Source: Aestuariirhabdus sp.
Lineage (GTDB): Bacteria > Pseudomonadota > Gammaproteobacteria > Pseudomonadales > Aestuariirhabdaceae
Direction: 5' to 3'
Assembly (NCBI GenBank): GCA_030622755.1
Contig: JAUXFT010000001.1
Span: 1 to 64,000, forward strand
Length of the DNA: 64,000 bases
Positions 61,040 to 64,000 of the stretch are shown in pieces (position 1 is the stretch's first letter; each line of letters starts with the position of its first letter). The notes below the pieces were generated by a model. It did no database searches. It worked only from the letters and a program-made list of their open reading frames with translations, and was not told the DNA's origin. The translations under genes and the position numbers were made by a program.

Positions 61040-62380
61040 TTAGTCCCTTTGCCTTTTTATCGGGCTATTTCTATCAAGCTCTGCCAAAAATTTCATTTTA
61101 TCGCCGATTTTCTTTTCCAGACCACGATCGGTTGGCTGATAAAATTTGCTATCCCCGACTTCAGGTGGCAAATAATGTTCCCCGGCGGCATAACCAAACT
61201 CTTCATCATGGGCATAACGATATTCTTCTCCATACCCTAACCCTTCCATGAGCGTTGTTGGAGCGTTTCTCAAATGCACAGGAACTTCATAACTTCCCCC
61301 CTGCGACACCTCATTACAGGCTGCTTTAAAGGCTGTGTAAACTGCATTACTCTTTGGTGCACAGGCGCAATAAACGGCTGCCTGCGCAATAGCTCGATTA
61401 CCTTCGGCCGGTCCCAGGCGAGTAAAAGCATCCCATGCATTTAATGCAACTTGCATAGCTCGTGGATCTGCATTACCGATATCTTCTGACGCTATCGCCA
61501 ATAATCGCCTTGCGACATATAAAGGATCGCATCCACCATCAAGCATTCGCGCAAGCCAATACAGTGCACCATCAGCAGACGACCCCCTCACCGATTTATG
61601 AAACGCCGAAATCTGATCATAAAACTGATCCCCCCCTTTATCGAAACGACGGCCGGCATCGCCCAACACTTCAAGTAAAATTTTTCTCGTGATTGAACCG
61701 CCAACATCTACAAGATCAGATGCAATTTCCAGTAGATTAATTAAACGGCGAGCATCACCATCGCAGGCGTTACACAAAAGTTCTCGCTCAGTTTCATCCA
61801 TTACCAGAAATTTATCCCCTAAACCCGATTGGGTATCCTTCAGGGCGCGCTCAAGAACAGATTTGAGGCTATTGACGGATAGCGACTTCAACAGATATAC
61901 ACGAGATCTGGACAGTAGTGCATTATTCAGTTCAAAGGAGGGATTTTCAGTTGTAGCCCCTATAAAGACCAGGGTTCCGTCCTCTACAAAGGGTAAAAAG
62001 GCATCTTGCTGTGCCTTATTGAAACGGTGAACCTCATCGACAAACAGGATGGTTTTTCTCTGATTTTGCGCCCGCGCCTGTTGCGCTTTCTCTACCACCA
62101 GGCGTATATCTTTAACTCCTGCCAATACCGCAGATACCACTTCAAAGTGGGCATCAACATAGCCAGATATCAGCTTTGCCAGTGTGGTTTTTCCTACGCC
62201 CGGCGGCCCCCAAAGGATCATGGAGTGAATAGCTCCACGCTGCAGGGCTTCACGCAGAGGCCTTCCTTCAGCTAACAAATGCTCCTGACCCAGATAATCT
62301 TCCAGCCTTGCTGGACGCATTCGCGCGGCTAAAGGCTGATATCCACCACCTTCACCAGAGAACAAATCACTGCTATCCAT
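61040..62380 (-). CDS. rarA: replication-associated recombination protein A
   Basis: [34 protein letters not shown]...[20 protein letters not shown]+ motifs. Confidence 0.97.
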   Translation of the reverse strand: MDSSDLFSGEGGGYQPLAARMRPARLEDYLGQEHLLAEGRPLREALQRGAIHSMILWGPPGVGKTTLAKLISGYVDAHFEVVSAVLAGVKDIRLVVEKAQQARAQNQRKTILFVDEVHRFNKAQQDAFLPFVEDGTLVFIGATTENPSFELNNALLSRSRVYLLKSLSVNSLKSVLERALKDTQSGLGDKFLVMDETERELLCNACDGDARRLINLLEIASDLVDVGGSITRKILLEVLGDAGRRFDKGGDQFYDQISAFHKSVRGSSADGALYWLARMLDGGCDPLYVARRLLAIASEDIGNADPRAMQVALNAWDAFTRLGPAEGNRAIAQAAVYCACAPKSNAVYTAFKAACNEVSQGGSYEVPVHLRNAPTTLMEGLGYGEEYRYAHDEEFGYAAGEHYLPPEVGDSKFYQPTDRGLEKKIGDKMKFLAELDRNSPIKRQRD

Positions 62381-63003
62381 CAGTCATTATCTTCAATAAT
62401 ATCAGTACCTTCGGGAACACTCACAACAAAGAGCTCATCATCAATTACCTGATTAAGCTTTACTGAAGAAAAATCAATCCGAGTATTCGAACCCAGAGAG
62501 TCAACTAACATCATGTTGTTGATTTCTGAGCGGATAAAACTTAATTCGAGGCTTTCAAAAAGAGATTCAACCGAACGAGGAATCAAACGAAAACGAGTAA
62601 AATCACCTTCGTGCTGTATTTGTGTAACATCAAAATCCCTGGCAATCGCCGCCATGTCACCACTAAGAATAAGGGCTGGAGTTGCGCCAGCCCGAGGGTC
62701 GAGGGGCTGTATAGTTAGCTGCTCCAGATCGGGATCATAAATAGAAACTTTTTCGCCATCAGATACAACCAATTGCGGGAAAGGCGCTGCTACCTGCCAA
62801 CGGAAACGATCTGGCCTTTTAACAACGAGTTGCCCTGTTGATTCCTGCACTCTAGAACCACTCGCATCCATTGTTATCTGTTCGAATTGGGCACTAATTG
62901 TGCTTGTTTCAGAAAGAATAACATTCAGAGCGGATAGATCATCATTGGCAGAAATGGAAACTGCCGCGCATAAACTGATAGCTGCTAAAAACTTGCTTAC
63001 CAT
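62380..63003 (-). CDS. lolA: outer-membrane lipoprotein carrier protein
   Basis: Signal peptide; [67 protein letters not shown]. Confidence 0.95.
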   Translation of the reverse strand: MVSKFLAAISLCAAVSISANDDLSALNVILSETSTISAQFEQITMDASGSRVQESTGQLVVKRPDRFRWQVAAPFPQLVVSDGEKVSIYDPDLEQLTIQPLDPRAGATPALILSGDMAAIARDFDVTQIQHEGDFTRFRLIPRSVESLFESLELSFIRSEINNMMLVDSLGSNTRIDFSSVKLNQVIDDELFVVSVPEGTDIIEDND

Positions 63004-63108
63004 TATAAACCCTACCTTAACCTTAGAATTATGTAGCCGCCCATTTGCGAATCAACACCATGCCTTCTGAGTCCAACCAGCGCCATCGAAACCCAAATAA
63101 CAATGACG

Positions 63109-64000
63109 TTAATCACGATGTGGCGGTGCAGCCAAAACCTCCCGACTACCGTTCGTACCCATCGAACTCACCACACCCACCATCTCCATCGTTTCAATCA
63201 ATCGTGCTGCACGGTTATAACCAATCTTAAACTTACGCTGCACTGAAGATATCGATGCTCTTCGAGTTTCAGTTACAAACGCAACGGCTAAATCATACAA
63301 AACATCAACATCTTCATCATCGGGAGACGCACCAAAACCACCCTCTCCTTCAGCAGATCCTCCACCGGTCAATATCTCTTCGACAAAATCAGGTTCACCC
63401 CGCTTTTTCCAATCATCAACCACCCGATGGACTTCATCATCAGACACGAAGGCCCCATGCACCCTGACAGGTACACCTGATCCTGGGGGTAAGTACAACA
63501 TATCTCCGTGGCCTAATAGCTGCTCGCAACCACCCTGATCGAGGATTGTTCGGGAATCAATTTTCGATGAAACCTGAAAACCAATACGGGTAGGAACATT
63601 AGCCTTGATCAACCCGGTTATAACATCCACGGATGGACGTTGCGTCGCTAAAATCAAATGAATACCTGCAGCACGTGCTTTTTGGGCAATACGCGCTATT
63701 AGCTCTTCCACCTTTTTACCGACGATCATCATCATATCGGCAAATTCGTCTACGACAACGACGATGAAAGGCAGGGTCTCAAGGTTCGGCGGTATGTCAC
63801 TCTCTCCAACACGCTCATACAAAGGATCAGCTATAGGCTCACCTGCTTTTTCTGCATCGCTTACCTTACGATTAAAGCCGGCAACATTTCGAACGCCAAG
63901 GGTGGCCATAAGGCGATACCGGCGATCCATCTCTGCAACGCACCAACGCAGCGCATTCGCGGCATCTTTCATGTCAGTCACAACAGGCGTCAATAAGTGG
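63109..64000 (-). CDS. ftsK: DNA translocase FtsK, C-terminal part (truncated by window edge)
   Basis: [92 protein letters not shown]; gamma winged helix. Confidence 0.97.
   Translation of the reverse strand, partial: HLLTPVVTDMKDAANALRWCVAEMDRRYRLMATLGVRNVAGFNRKVSDAEKAGEPIADPLYERVGESDIPPNLETLPFIVVVVDEFADMMMIVGKKVEELIARIAQKARAAGIHLILATQRPSVDVITGLIKANVPTRIGFQVSSKIDSRTILDQGGCEQLLGHGDMLYLPPGSGVPVRVHGAFVSDDEVHRVVDDWKKRGEPDFVEEILTGGGSAEGEGGFGASPDDEDVDVLYDLAVAFVTETRRASISSVQRKFKIGYNRAARLIETMEMVGVVSSMGTNGSREVLAAPPHRD

Noticed and set aside
60640-61040. Possible fluoride riboswitch at crcB
   Set aside because: crcB is embedded in the rarA-crcB-serS operon with only 2 nt between rarA and crcB, leaving no room for a leader.

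Overview
This 64 kb window is a gammaproteobacterial chromosome segment. It is mostly housekeeping genes in recognisable synteny blocks: gacA-uvrC-pgsA-tRNA(Gly-Cys-Leu); etfAB/ETF-QO; yccA-tusDCBE-ybiB-like; ftsK-lolA-rarA-crcB-serS-cysG. Between these lie accessory modules: a glycan cluster of four glycosyltransferases, a deacetylase, a phosphatase and an ABC exporter-like protein; a dipeptide-type ABC transporter operon; a VWA/DnaJ cluster; an aldehyde:ferredoxin oxidoreductase (AOR) operon; and a CsdA-CsdE fusion next to tcdA. I saw no CRISPR array, transposon or prophage. Main hunting results: (1) an unannotated CsrB/RsmZ-like sRNA at ~49.36-49.55 kb, with repeated AGGAT hairpin loops, a sigma70 -10 box, a terminator and an upstream GacA-box-like palindrome, in the same window as gacA; (2) an 849-aa ABC exporter-like protein whose nucleotide-binding domain has lost nearly all catalytic motifs and carries a long insert repeating the 'xNILFG' segment; (3) a CsdA-CsdE (SufS-SufE type) fusion beside tcdA; (4) an AOR operon encoding two small proteins with glycine C-termini. 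All calls come from reading the sequence and the supplied ORF translations; no database search was run.
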